From the NCBI GenBank assembly GCA_014549065.1, contig JACDOX010000018.1:2032311-2096310 (forward strand): 64,000 nucleotides of DNA, written 5' to 3'. Of the stretch, positions 38,004 to 48,299 are shown in pieces (the stretch's first letter is position 1; every line of letters begins with the position of its first letter). The translations under genes and the position numbers were made by a program. Under the pieces are notes generated by a model. That model made no database searches. It was not told the origin of the DNA and saw only the letters and a program-made list of their open reading frames with translations. This DNA comes from Cardinalis cardinalis (lineage: Eukaryota; Chordata; Aves; Passeriformes; Cardinalidae).

Positions 38004-39793
38004 GTAAGTACCAACTCATTTCCTGGCTTCATTGGGTGGAGGGGTAGACAATGNCTTAGAAAAAGAAGTGGCTGATGAAGTAAGGGATCAGTGGAAGACT
38101 GGGACAGCACAAAGCCTCAGCAGGCAGTACTCAGCTATGGACAAATATGGAGAACTGAACTGAAGAGTGACTATCAAAATATCAGCTCATTTGGTGGCCT
38201 GGGAAGAACAAAAAGTTTTCATTTCACTATGGCTATTCCATTATGTAAATGACAAAGGCTGAAAGAGCAAAAGAGTGGTTTTTTGGAAAGCCAGAAAAGA
38301 GATGACCTACTTGCACAGTCAGATCCAGACTGCCTGAAAATTGTGCAAGAAAACTTGTAATCATTTGTCTTTCACANGCAGTAGTATATTTTGTGGCCAT
38401 TGCACAGTAATAAGCTGAATAAATCTTGCCAAACTAACACTAAATAATATTTCGAAGACCCTATGGCCATGGGTCTTTTTGGCTAGCAGTGTGGGTAGGG
38501 GAGTGATGGGTGCTTGTGTGGGTCCTGCTCAGGGCTTTCCAGTGGACTCCAGTTTACAAGTCATGGTGCAGGTCAGTAGCACTTTTATTACATTTAACTG
38601 TGATAAAAACTTAGTGTCTGTATTGAACAGGAAGATTGAATTGTTCTGCAAAACAAAATATTAATCTTTTCCCTTGACACCTCTGATGGTTGTTGATGTT
38701 GTCTTGCATATTAAAAATACATGATTCTAGCCTGCTTTCCACANAAAATTATCACAACCAGAAGAATTATTTTGCTAGCTTCCTGACCTGTCAGCCAACA
38801 CAAAGCCCAGTTTGCAAATTGCAGGGCTATGACTGAAGGTGAAAAATGCCCTGAGCTCGCAGATAGGGCTTTGAAAGGGTCTGGTCACCCACTGTGTGAG
38901 GGGAAAGACATCCAGAGAGACAAGGCTGGGAGATGCAGGCTTTTAAAGTNGTGTGGCTCTTCACTGGGGAAAGGTCAGCAGGAGGAAGACAATGTTGTGA
39001 AGGAACATGCAGTGGTGTCACTTAATTGCTGGCATTGGTTTGATATTGCTGCAAGTACCAGCACTAAGGAAATAATAAAAGGCAAAGGGTATGAGGTTCT
39101 GTCAGAAAATAATGAATACAGTAATGAGAGAAAGAAGCACAAAAGAACCATAATAGAGAGGGCTATGCAAAGACAGGCAGAGACACAAGCATGACAAACA
39201 CACTGGCTGAGCTGAGGGCTTTGCAATGACATCAGAAGCCACAGTAGCTGGCCAGATTTGGTCCTAGCTGAGTATTTCCTTCTTCCAACACTTGAATAAA
39301 ACAGGTTGTTCTGCAGATTTAATGAAACCTGCATTCCTGTGTGTTACAAAATTGATCCTATGACCTTACAACTTTTCCGTGCTTCTTACTCCTGTGGTCT
39401 CCGACCCNACTTCACTTCCTATTCTCCCATCCCTCCTACCTCCCCATACTCCAGTTTCTCCTCTCTTCATTCATCCTGCTCAGTAAAATCTGCAGCTGGG
39501 TAGAAGCTACACTTGGTACTGCCTAGCTGATGGCAACCAAGTGTAAGAACAGCTGGACCCATGCAGAAATATTTTCTTCATTGGTGGCAAAAGCTAGGGT
39601 CACTGTTGGGTGCCCAGAAACATTTTCTAACATCACAGAGAGAGTCTGACTACCTCTGAGAGCTGTATCNATGAGAATTCCTGTTGAAGTGCTGGAATAA
39701 GATATCAGATAAACCACCATTAGAATGAGATATAGATTTTACCAGTCATGTATGTCAAACTCAAGAGAAACTTGGGAAAAAGTTATTCAGATA

Positions 39794-40432
39794 TGTGGTG
39801 GGTTGACCCTGACTGGACACCAAATGCCCACNAAAGCTGCTCTGTTACTCTCCTGGACGCAGGAGAGAAAATACAACAAAAGGATCATGGGTGGAGATAA
39901 AAACAGGGAGACAGCACTCACCAGTTACTGTCATGGGCAAAACAGACTCAACTTGAGGAAATAAACTTAACTTATTACCAATCAAATCAAAATAGGACAA
40001 TGAGAAACAAAATCAGACTTTAAAAGCACCTTCTCCTCACCCATCTCTTCCTCCTGGGCTCAACTTCCCTCCCAGATTCTCTACCTCCTCCCCACCAGCA
40101 GTGCAGGGGACCAAGGAATGGGGNCTGCAGTCAGGTAATCAAATCACACCTTGTCTCTGACACTCCTTCCTCCTCAGGGAGCGGACTCCTCACACTCTTC
40201 CCTGCCCTGGTGTGTGACCCCTCCCACATGAACTTCGTGAGCTCCCCATGAGCCCTTTCCACAGACTTTGCTTCTATTAACTGCTCCAGCGTGGGTCTCT
40301 CCTCGTCAGGGAGCAGTCGTTCAGGAACAGGCTGCCCCAGCGCGGGTCCCACACAGGGTCACAGGTCCTGCCNGCAAACCTACGCCAGGGTGGGCTCCTC
40401 TCTCCATGCGTCCTCAGGTCCTGCCAGGAAAT
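39794..40432 (-). mobile_element. ERV LTR (solo, right end truncated or decayed)
   Basis: The left edge begins TGTGGTGGGTTGACCC, which I recognise as the reverse-strand end of a widespread avian endogenous-retrovirus LTR. Further landmarks are aaatacaacaaaaggatc, gggcaaaacagactc, accaatcaaatc and a C-rich block. From about 40285 there are three degenerate copies of the gctccagcgtgggtc unit typical of this LTR. Read on the - strand, the usual polyadenylation hexamer is altered (aataag). No internal viral coding sequence adjoins it, so it is a solo LTR. The right boundary is approximate and no clear target-site duplication is visible. Confidence 0.75.
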
Positions 40433-41314
40433 ATNAGCAAATTGCTCTGTGAGAAAGAGCTCTAATGGTCAATGTATTGTGTTATCCAAATGCACATCTT
40501 CAGAGTCCCAATTAGCTGTTTTTTCCCATTGCACCCTGACTTCTTTGGAGTGGCTCTTGAGCCTGTCATTTGCAGTGGTTTTACTGCAGCTGCCAACATT
40601 GTCTTTCTCATGGATAGCATTTGCATTTCTCTCATCCTTCCCCCACAAGGACATCAAAGCATTTAAAAACTCATAATGGCTGAAATTATTCAACTCCATC
40701 ACAATAAATATCATTTATCCCTGTTACCCAGAAAGGGAAATTTAATCTGGTTGAGTGATTCACCAAAATTCCAACTAAGAGGAGAAAACTCCTTTTCTGG
40801 CCACCCACTATTCANCAGGGGAAATCCTACAAAAGTTCATTTGAAATTTATTTTGAAATTTGAGAAATCTGGACACATCTTCTGCTTGTATCTAAAATGA
40901 TTGGGTAAGAAGCTGTGTGAGGTGAGGCAGAAACTAGCAAAGACCTCACAGTCCTATGGCTAAGGATCTGTGGACTGACTGTTTCCACTGTGTATTTTCT
41001 GCATACATCCACTGACACACACCTGTTTCAGGAGACATGCTCAGTGCTTGGCATCTGAAGTNAAATGTGCTAACAGCAATCCCATAGCAAAGTGGGTAGC
41101 CTGTTCTTTGCTAATTCCAAAACGGCTGAGAAAAACAATGGTTCACACAAATTTGCCCATAAGAAGCAGTCAGTACTAGAGAAGATTTAGCAGCTCAGCA
41201 AATGCCAGCCTCCCTCAATAGTACCTGCATGCATTTGACAGGTTACATGAAAAAATCAAAAGCAAATCTTAATTTGGTCACGAGTGAGTGTAAAAAAAGC
41301 CAAGTAATTGTAAC

Positions 41315-41326
41315 AGGTAATTACCT
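41315..41326. promoter_or_regulatory. Palindrome AGGTAATTACCT
   Basis: Perfect 12-bp palindrome centred on the homeodomain core TAATTA. Perfect 12-bp palindromes are expected more than ten times by chance in a window this size, so only the core composition is notable. Confidence 0.25.
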
Positions 41327-43727
41327 TTTACATACCCTTATCCAAAAATATTATCTGTACCNTATCTGTGACGTTCACCTATGCTTAGGCTATACACATT
41401 TGTAAAATATCTACATTTCAGTCAAGTGAGAATGAAGTTGGTAAGAACTGATAAAGCATTAATGGCCAGATTTTCTACTCTGATAGGCTGTACTGATGCA
41501 TTTCTACCATCNGTACAGGCTCTGTCCTTCCTCTCCACACAGAAGTATGTTAAGAGACAATTAGCATAAAAGCAGCTACAAATGCTTACGGTAGGGTAAT
41601 CCATTAATATCCAGTTTGGCTAAATCACAGACATTCTGTTTCCTACAGTACGTATGCTGTTTCCCTTGTTGCTGCATTAACATACATTGCTGAAAGTAGA
41701 ACTGATGTGAACTCTGCAGGCAAAGCACTCAGGAATCCATATTCCNTCTCACACTCAAACAAACCAGTGTTCATGGTAATAATTCATCACTTAGAAAAGA
41801 CCCAAGTTACAAATAGGAAATCTTTGAATATATGCCAACTGTTACTGTTGGTTTCTTGTTCCAAATTACCATAATGCAGATGAGCTCCAGGGCTGCAGGC
41901 TCTGGAAGGCTGACAAACTTACATTGTAGCAACAGCTTCCTAGCCAGCGAGTTCACCATCTGGATATAGTTTCTGCTGAAAGTGAAGGGTGACCTAGAGA
42001 TTATGGAGTGGATGTGTTCCATCCTGTGTGGAGGCCCTGCTCATGCCTAAATTTTAGGGGGCTTTAGCTGTCTTCTTATAGTGAATGCTGAGCTTTCCTA
42101 GAGGTTCATGTAGGCATTGGTGGTTTTGAAGTCATACAGTTTTCCCCATCCTGTTCAGTAAAGTTTAGTCACCTCAGCTGGATAGACACAAACCCTACCA
42201 GAGANGAGAATGACATCTAAAAGCACTGTGTGTATCTCAAGGTGTTTGAGATACCCAGAACTTCCACTACAAGTCAGCTACCTCCAGAAGGTCACTGTCT
42301 AGAGTGTCCTTCAGCTTCCTTCTGTACAGCAGTGGAAGAACACTGGTAGCAGAATCCTGCCTCTTCTGAAGGCAACAGCANGTTTTCCAGAGGTGCCTTT
42401 ACAGCTGCTAGAACGTTCTGTGGAAGCTGAGGGTGAGGTCTTTGTCGGCATCGGACAGATGATGTGTAGTGCTCGTGTGCATGGACTAGGTATCCAACAC
42501 CCTCTGAACCCAACGAGAGCACATCAGGCAGCACCAAAACAGCCTGACCAAAATAAGAATTTCTCACGTGTTTTTTCAGGAGGAATAGGTGGATTTTGGC
42601 TTAACACAGCTCATTATATGGTAATGGAGAAATACACATCCATCAGTAAACCAGTCACATTCAACCTCTGTGCCTCCTTGTCTGCTAGGCAACATAAACT
42701 CACGTGTAGACAGCTATTAGCATCCAGCAACACACAGGAGCAGCAGCATCTGCACACTCACTAGGCCCAGGATTCAAGTTCAAGGTGATTCAAGTGGAGT
42801 AGCATACCCTCTAAATCCATGGTAGAGCTACACAGAAATCTTACACTGGAGTGCAGCTTTCTCAGGTTACTCAGAGAACATTAATTGTAGCAAACATCAG
42901 CCTTGCTGGTTTTTGGCAGGCGGTAGAAAGGAGGGAGAAGGACTGTGCCTGGNTCAGCAGAAGCAGCACCAGCTCACCTGCCAGCAGCCTGCCTCCTACT
43001 GTCTGTGCTATGTAACTAAGTTGTGTTGGGCAGGTACATTATTTTGGACCCAGGATGGGGATCTTCACAAGCTAGGACCCACATGATTTGTAAGGAAATG
43101 GGAAGAGCCNTCCCTTGGGCCTCTGGTGCTTCCCAAGCATTTGGGTACTTGGCTTCTCCTAGCATTGAGTGCCTAAGCCAAACATAGCAAAGAGACTTCC
43201 CCAGCCACCACCTACAGAAGCTAAAGATCAAATCCTTAATGTGTCAAAATGAATGTGAACCAAAATGTACACTGGCAGAACTGTGCCCTGATCACTGCCT
43301 TACTGTCCCCTGCTGATGCTGTTTTGCTTTGTATGGAATAGTTACTGTTCCTGGAGCAGGGTTCTGGAGCAAGTGCATGTTGTATGGAGTACACTCTCAA
43401 CAGCAGAGCTGTAGGGCCCTAGAGAAATCCTTTCCATTGCTCCAGGGTCTGCTCTCCCTGGTAAGGTCTGTGTTCTCTAAGCACCTCCTCTTGTGGAGCT
43501 CCTCTGCCTACATTTCTGGAGCACTTGTCAGTGACAAGAAGAGTCAAGTCAGGATTGATTCCCTGCTTGCAAATGCTCCAGCAGTGCCCCTGTGGTTGCC
43601 TCCACAGCTGTCTGTGTGTGGGGCAGGAGTGGTCAGTGTTAGCAGTGAATAAAGCATTGATGTGTCACGTCTGAGCAGTTTTCATACTGACCCATTTCTG
43701 ATGTCATTTTCTTCTTCTCTTTTAAAG

Positions 43728-43779
43728 GGAAAAGTGATGTAGAGCCAAAGACCCCAGAGAAAAGCGCAACCCATACATC
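43728..43779 (+). CDS. AFF3: AFF3 internal exon, 52 bp
   Basis: Third coding exon, flanked by a pyrimidine-rich acceptor (cttctcttttaaag) and a donor ATC|gtaagt. Two of the three frames contain a stop. The only open one is the frame demanded by the previous exon (two bases completing the split codon). It reads R, then KSDVEPKTPEKSATHTS, with the last serine codon split (TC plus one base from the next exon). This corresponds to the AFF3 stretch just before the acidic MLEDDLKL-type block, which should open the next exon. I could not find that block before the window ends. The preceding intron is 5,724 bp (38004-43727) and carries an antisense LTR. The exon is rich in K, E, S, T and P and likely disordered. 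Confidence 0.88.
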
Positions 43780-44839
43780 GTAAGTCACATTTGCGTTTAA
43801 GATTGGGGAAGGCAGCTGTGTTTTTATCAGATCTGTTGGGCAAAATAGAATTTGTTTGTTTTCATTAAGATAAAGCTCTTTCACTGATGCTTTTCGTAAA
43901 ACGGCTTTTTAGATAATGACTAAACATTAATTATTCCTNGAACTTCTGCATGCTAGTAAGTCAGCAATCCTTGCAAGTTAAATGGCTCCATATCACACTG
44001 AATAGATATGAGATTATTTTTGTGGGTGGGCAAGGCTGGCCTTTAGAACCTTGCTTCAACATTACCTTAATGCTGCTGGAGTTTGTCACACTTGCTAAGA
44101 AACATCATGTCACATATGCCTTTGATGTACTGATGTAATTTTAAAAGACTGCAGTCTGCAGCTTCACCTCTGAATTACTTGAAATCCAATTACAGTTATC
44201 TCTGGTCTCTCACGATTTTGTTGATGTTTTTGAATTAACGAAAGAAGTCAAGAAATAGATAGGAACAGGCACTTGTAATTTATCAGTGTTCACCTTCACT
44301 TTAGTGCAACAATAGAAGCTTTTACCATTTTTTTACTCTAGTATACAAAAGACTGAATTGTTTTGCCAACATCAACCAGTCTATGAAACAGATGGGCTGC
44401 AAGCTAAAAAAATTTAAAAATAGCATCAGTCTTCCAAACTAAGCGAGNTAAGTGAATTCTTTTAATAACTACCAGGCAGGAGCATTATGAATTTCTGCAA
44501 AATCAGTCACCTTTTTAATCCCATTTGAGAGAGAGAAGTTCTTGTAACAGTCAGTCATGTGAGTTTTAGAGTGCATCTGGCCCATAATTTATGTTTTCTG
44601 ATTCCTGTTATTTAAATTCAGAGCATTATATCATATAAATCTCACAAGGTGTCACCATTTGTTACATGGCCAAAAGTAGTCACAGAAGGAGGTACACTAA
44701 CAGTGATTTATTGTGGGACGTTTTGATTTCTGCTGCAAATACGCATTAAAAATCTTCTGGAAATTAATCTGGGAAAAGATTTGACACGGTGTAAGAAATG
44801 GCTTGTCCTGCAGATTGTGTTGTGGAATGTAATTATGGT

Positions 44840-45060
44840 ATGCAAGCACATTTAGGCAAACTTATTAAATGAATTAAGCATTAGCAACCTTATGCCTTCT
44901 GATAGCATGATTGCTGGGAACATTTAATAGAATGATTTCAATAATTATCATTTTTAAAAATAATATTGCAATAAAGACCAAAAGAAGAAGGGTTTTAATG
45001 CCATCTGGAGGTATTTTGGAGCAATGAACACATTTATTTTTCCTGATATTTAGCAATATG
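44840..45060. promoter_or_regulatory. Candidate conserved non-coding element
   Basis: Complex AT-rich sequence (attaaatgaattaagcatt, caataattatcat, attgcaataaagacc). Enhancer-like texture without low complexity. Composition-based inference. Confidence 0.25.
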
Positions 45061-45186
45061 TAAAACACAAGCCATCCTCCACAGTGTTTTTTCTAGTTCG
45101 TATTTTATTGATGAGGAATGTTCTTTTCTTCTTCTTTTCTTCTTTATTGGATTAAAACCCTGTAAGATTTCTGAACCACAGNAGTG

Positions 45187-45221
45187 GTATCTCTGAACCC
45201 AAAATAAGGGTTCAGAGATAC
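45187..45221. repeat. Perfect 14-bp inverted repeat, 7-base loop
   Basis: gtatctctgaaccc (45187-45200) and gggttcagagatac (45208-45221) are exact reverse complements around aaaataa. It could be the terminal or internal hairpin of a lost transposon, or a transcribed hairpin; no mobile-element ends were recognised around it. Confidence 0.9.
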
Positions 45222-48200
45222 ACCCCAATATGGTAATGGATTGGATTTGAGACTACATACTGGGTGATATAGTGTGTCAGAATCTGGTTAGGTGTGAAAG
45301 GTTCCTTGCCTAATAAGAGATCTTGGTACCTTCTGAAACTGTGCTGTCTACTAGATACAGTATATTTCTAATGCTTATCTTTAAATTATTACTATATTCT
45401 AAGGCTACCCCACAGCATACATTGGTTCAAAGAAAATTTTTAGAGGCAGAAACAACTTGTTACTGTTGATAAATTACTGCATTCAGCAACCAGAGGCCCC
45501 TCTAGTTAGGGAAATACCATAGAAATGGAGGCAAGAGAAAAAAGAGGAGATGTGAAGAAGAGAGCCAACAAGTGTTGTGTCAAAACAGAAGGAAGAAAGT
45601 GGGACTGATACAGTTAAGTTGGAAAAGGAATTGCAATCATCAAGTTTTCAGAAAGAGATAAAAAACTGGGAACTGTAGAAGAGAAAACCAGAGTTCAGAA
45701 ACTGAAGACAAGTAAAAGCCATTAGCAAACTAAAGATGTACATGTTACTCAACAGAGGGCTGGATCTGTGAGTGTTAGTGAAGGAAAGTAGCTCACACTG
45801 ATATGTAGGCCCACACTGATGNCCCAGATCTCTTTATGGTACCCGGCTGTTGGCCTTTCCTAGGTTTCTTCTCTTTTCCACCATCTTCTAGGACAGCTTT
45901 TTATCCCTGGTATGTCAGGCAGTCACAAATACAGAATTCCTCTGCTCTTTTGGGGCTGCAGCAACTCNCACCTGTGCACACGATGCACAGCCAGGAGAAC
46001 CTGTGGTGCACACCTGCACATGGACCTGTGAGCCTGTGTGCCTGGTCTCCCTGCAGATGGGTGTTCTCTTCCCTGATGCACCTGGAGAAGATCATGCCTG
46101 GGNAAGAGCTCCAGCAGTGCCCAGCTGGAAGCCTCAGGGCTGTGCAAGGGGCAGGAATGCTGCCAGGGGTCCCTGTGGGTAAAAAGGCTGTAGCCTCTTG
46201 CAAGGTGTCACTCCTTGCAAGAGGGTACAGCCTCTTGCAAGTGTCAAAGGAGCCCAGCTGGCATCACCTGGCAGGGGTGCTAAAAAGGAGCAACACTGAT
46301 GTAGGAGAGAGATGGCACGTTCAGGCCTGACATGGAGAAACTGTGGATGCACCTCACCGTGAATCAGCGTTTCCCTGTGAAACAGGAACAAACAGCAACA
46401 AAAAAACCTCCCCCAAAGTCATGTTTGCCTAGAGGAAAACTACAGAAAAGACAGGGAGGATTAAATTAATGTTTTTTTTCTTGAAAACGTATTTTTTATT
46501 TTCCTCAGGCATGTTACAAGCCTCACACTCTAGCCAAGCTTATATGATTCAGTGGCAGTTAATTCATCCCTGGTGCAGATATACTGCCTCCATCCAAAGA
46601 TTATTTATGCAGCTTCAAAGGACAGGTTGATTACCCTCCTGAATCAGGCAGTGAGGCGTTTGTGAACCAAGCATTAACATGACATCTCCCCTCANGATAA
46701 CCCTCATGCCTTGCCGCTGGCTCCAGGTCCTCAAAAACAAACATAACCCTGAGACCTGGAGCCCCAGGAGCAGAGGTGCTGTCTGTAACCTCCAAGAGCA
46801 CACAAACTGAGAGTGCAGAATGCATGGTGNTCTATTCAGAGGCTTTGGGTACAGGAGTCATTTGGAGCAGCATTATGCACAGGGGCTTTTCCTGTGTGTC
46901 TNACTCCCTGGATAGACTCATTATGACATAGCTCTCCGCTGATAATAATATTAAACATTAAAAAAATAGTAGGCATTAGATGATGCATATTAATTGATGC
47001 AGCATCCTAATGAGGCAGATGAATAAGGGCAGTTATTGCAATGCTAAGGATAACAGAGATGGATTTAGGAGTATAAGACTGATGGAAAAGTGGGAAGAAA
47101 ATCTAAGCAGAGCTGTATCGTTTTGCACAATATTCCTATGGCTTTCACTGCCTTGGCATTCCCAATAATCACCTGAGCTGGCACTAAAGAATTGCAATAA
47201 AAGGTGCAAACAATANAGAAGTGTTAAGCTGTCTGGAGTCTTCCCCAGTTGATTCATGTTCCTTGTAATTGAATGCTTTTAAAGCCATGAGCATTCTGTA
47301 TTTGAAGGGGTTTTGTTGTCATTGTACTCAATATATATAGCTCTCCTTGGGTCATATGGTTATAGCTTTGCTGAGCATTTCCAAACTTTTAGGACTGATC
47401 AGAAATACCTAGTGATGCTTTGTTCTTTTGGTTTTGCGATCAGAGGGTCAATTTTCAAGGGTCAGAAAACTNTCACAAATTTTGTTTAAAATATCTAATT
47501 TTTATTAAAATTATTTTCCCTCCCCGTGTTTTTACCACTAGAGTCTGGAGAGCTGCATTAAGACATGGGCATGGATGAAGGAAGAGTGGTCTTTGNTTTT
47601 TGATATTTGCAGTTCCACTCTTTTAGTCTTTCTTTGACAGATCTGTGTGCCCGTTCAGTAAGCCTCAGATTATTGTAATTAAAACTTTTAATTTTATAAA
47701 ACTTCTGTGCAAGGCAAAGTGATTCCAACCAGTGCACNTGTTTCAGAGGACCTTGCAGGGCCACAGAAACTTCTCCCTGAGCTGGGGATCTGGGATCTTC
47801 CATCTTCCCNTGTGCAAAATATGACGACAATTAAAAAAGGGCACAAATATACAAAGTGCCCAGCGTGACTCCTGCTCTTGGAATGACTTTCTNTGTACTG
47901 TCTGTTGCAATGTTCTTCAGTACCTTTGTGTTTGTAAATGATTTCCAGTTCAGACTACCCAAGGTTAATCATGCCTGACTGTGATTCACTGCTATGCATT
48001 TACCTCGACATTTCTGGTGCACTTACTTAATGATATCAGGGCTAGCAACCAGATACCTCAGTGCTGTCTCTTTATTAACCCTCCCACAATTGTTTTCATG
48101 CTGAGCTGCTCCAGATTTTTCCCTCCCTTTTTACAAGAGAATTAACTAAGATTGAGGGAGGCTTTTATAATTTATGGCAGTTGTGCAGGTTTTGTCCTTT

Positions 48201-48231
48201 GCTAATACTCTCTGAGAATCACAGCAATCAC

Positions 48232-48234
<3 letters not shown>
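45222..48234. other. Intronic DNA, mixed composition
   Basis: 45500-45730 is purine-rich. 45830-46330 is GC-richer and holds a 164-codon chance ORF and a hairpin (46194-46224). 46915-47070 is complex AT-rich sequence with enhancer-like texture (attaattgatgcagc, cctaatgaggc). Nothing coding recognised. Confidence 0.45.
46192..46245. repeat. Inverted and direct repeat of cctcttgcaag
   Basis: cctcttgcaagg (46194-46205) and ccttgcaagagg (46213-46224) form a perfect 12-bp inverted repeat with a 7-base loop. A third copy, cctcttgcaag (46230-46240), lies in direct orientation to the first and is likewise followed by gtgtca. Confidence 0.85.

Positions 48235-48296
<62 letters not shown>
48235..48296. 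repeat. (GT)31 microsatellite
   Basis: 62 bp of uninterrupted GT. On the opposite strand it gives a false poly-Thr/His reading frame. Confidence 0.97.
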
Positions 48297-48297
<1 letters not shown>

Positions 48298-48299
48298 GG

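Larger units (their letters stand above)
38004..43727 (+). other. AFF3: AFF3 intron, 5,724 bp, with antisense LTR
   Basis: Complete intron between the 37-bp and 52-bp exons (donor gtaagt, acceptor ttaaag). It contains an ERV LTR in reverse orientation at 39794-40432 and the palindrome AGGTAATTACCT at 41315-41326. The rest is unique-looking DNA with nothing recognised. Confidence 0.85.

Noticed and set aside
41315..41326. Perfect 12-bp palindromes as strong regulatory evidence (also 59679-59690)
   Set aside because: About sixteen perfect 12-bp palindromes are expected by chance in 64 kb, so they are kept only as low-confidence sites.
45836..46330. 164-codon ORF, + strand
   Set aside because: GC-rich chance frame with Ns and an internal hairpin; no domain, no family resemblance, no splice-compatible edges.
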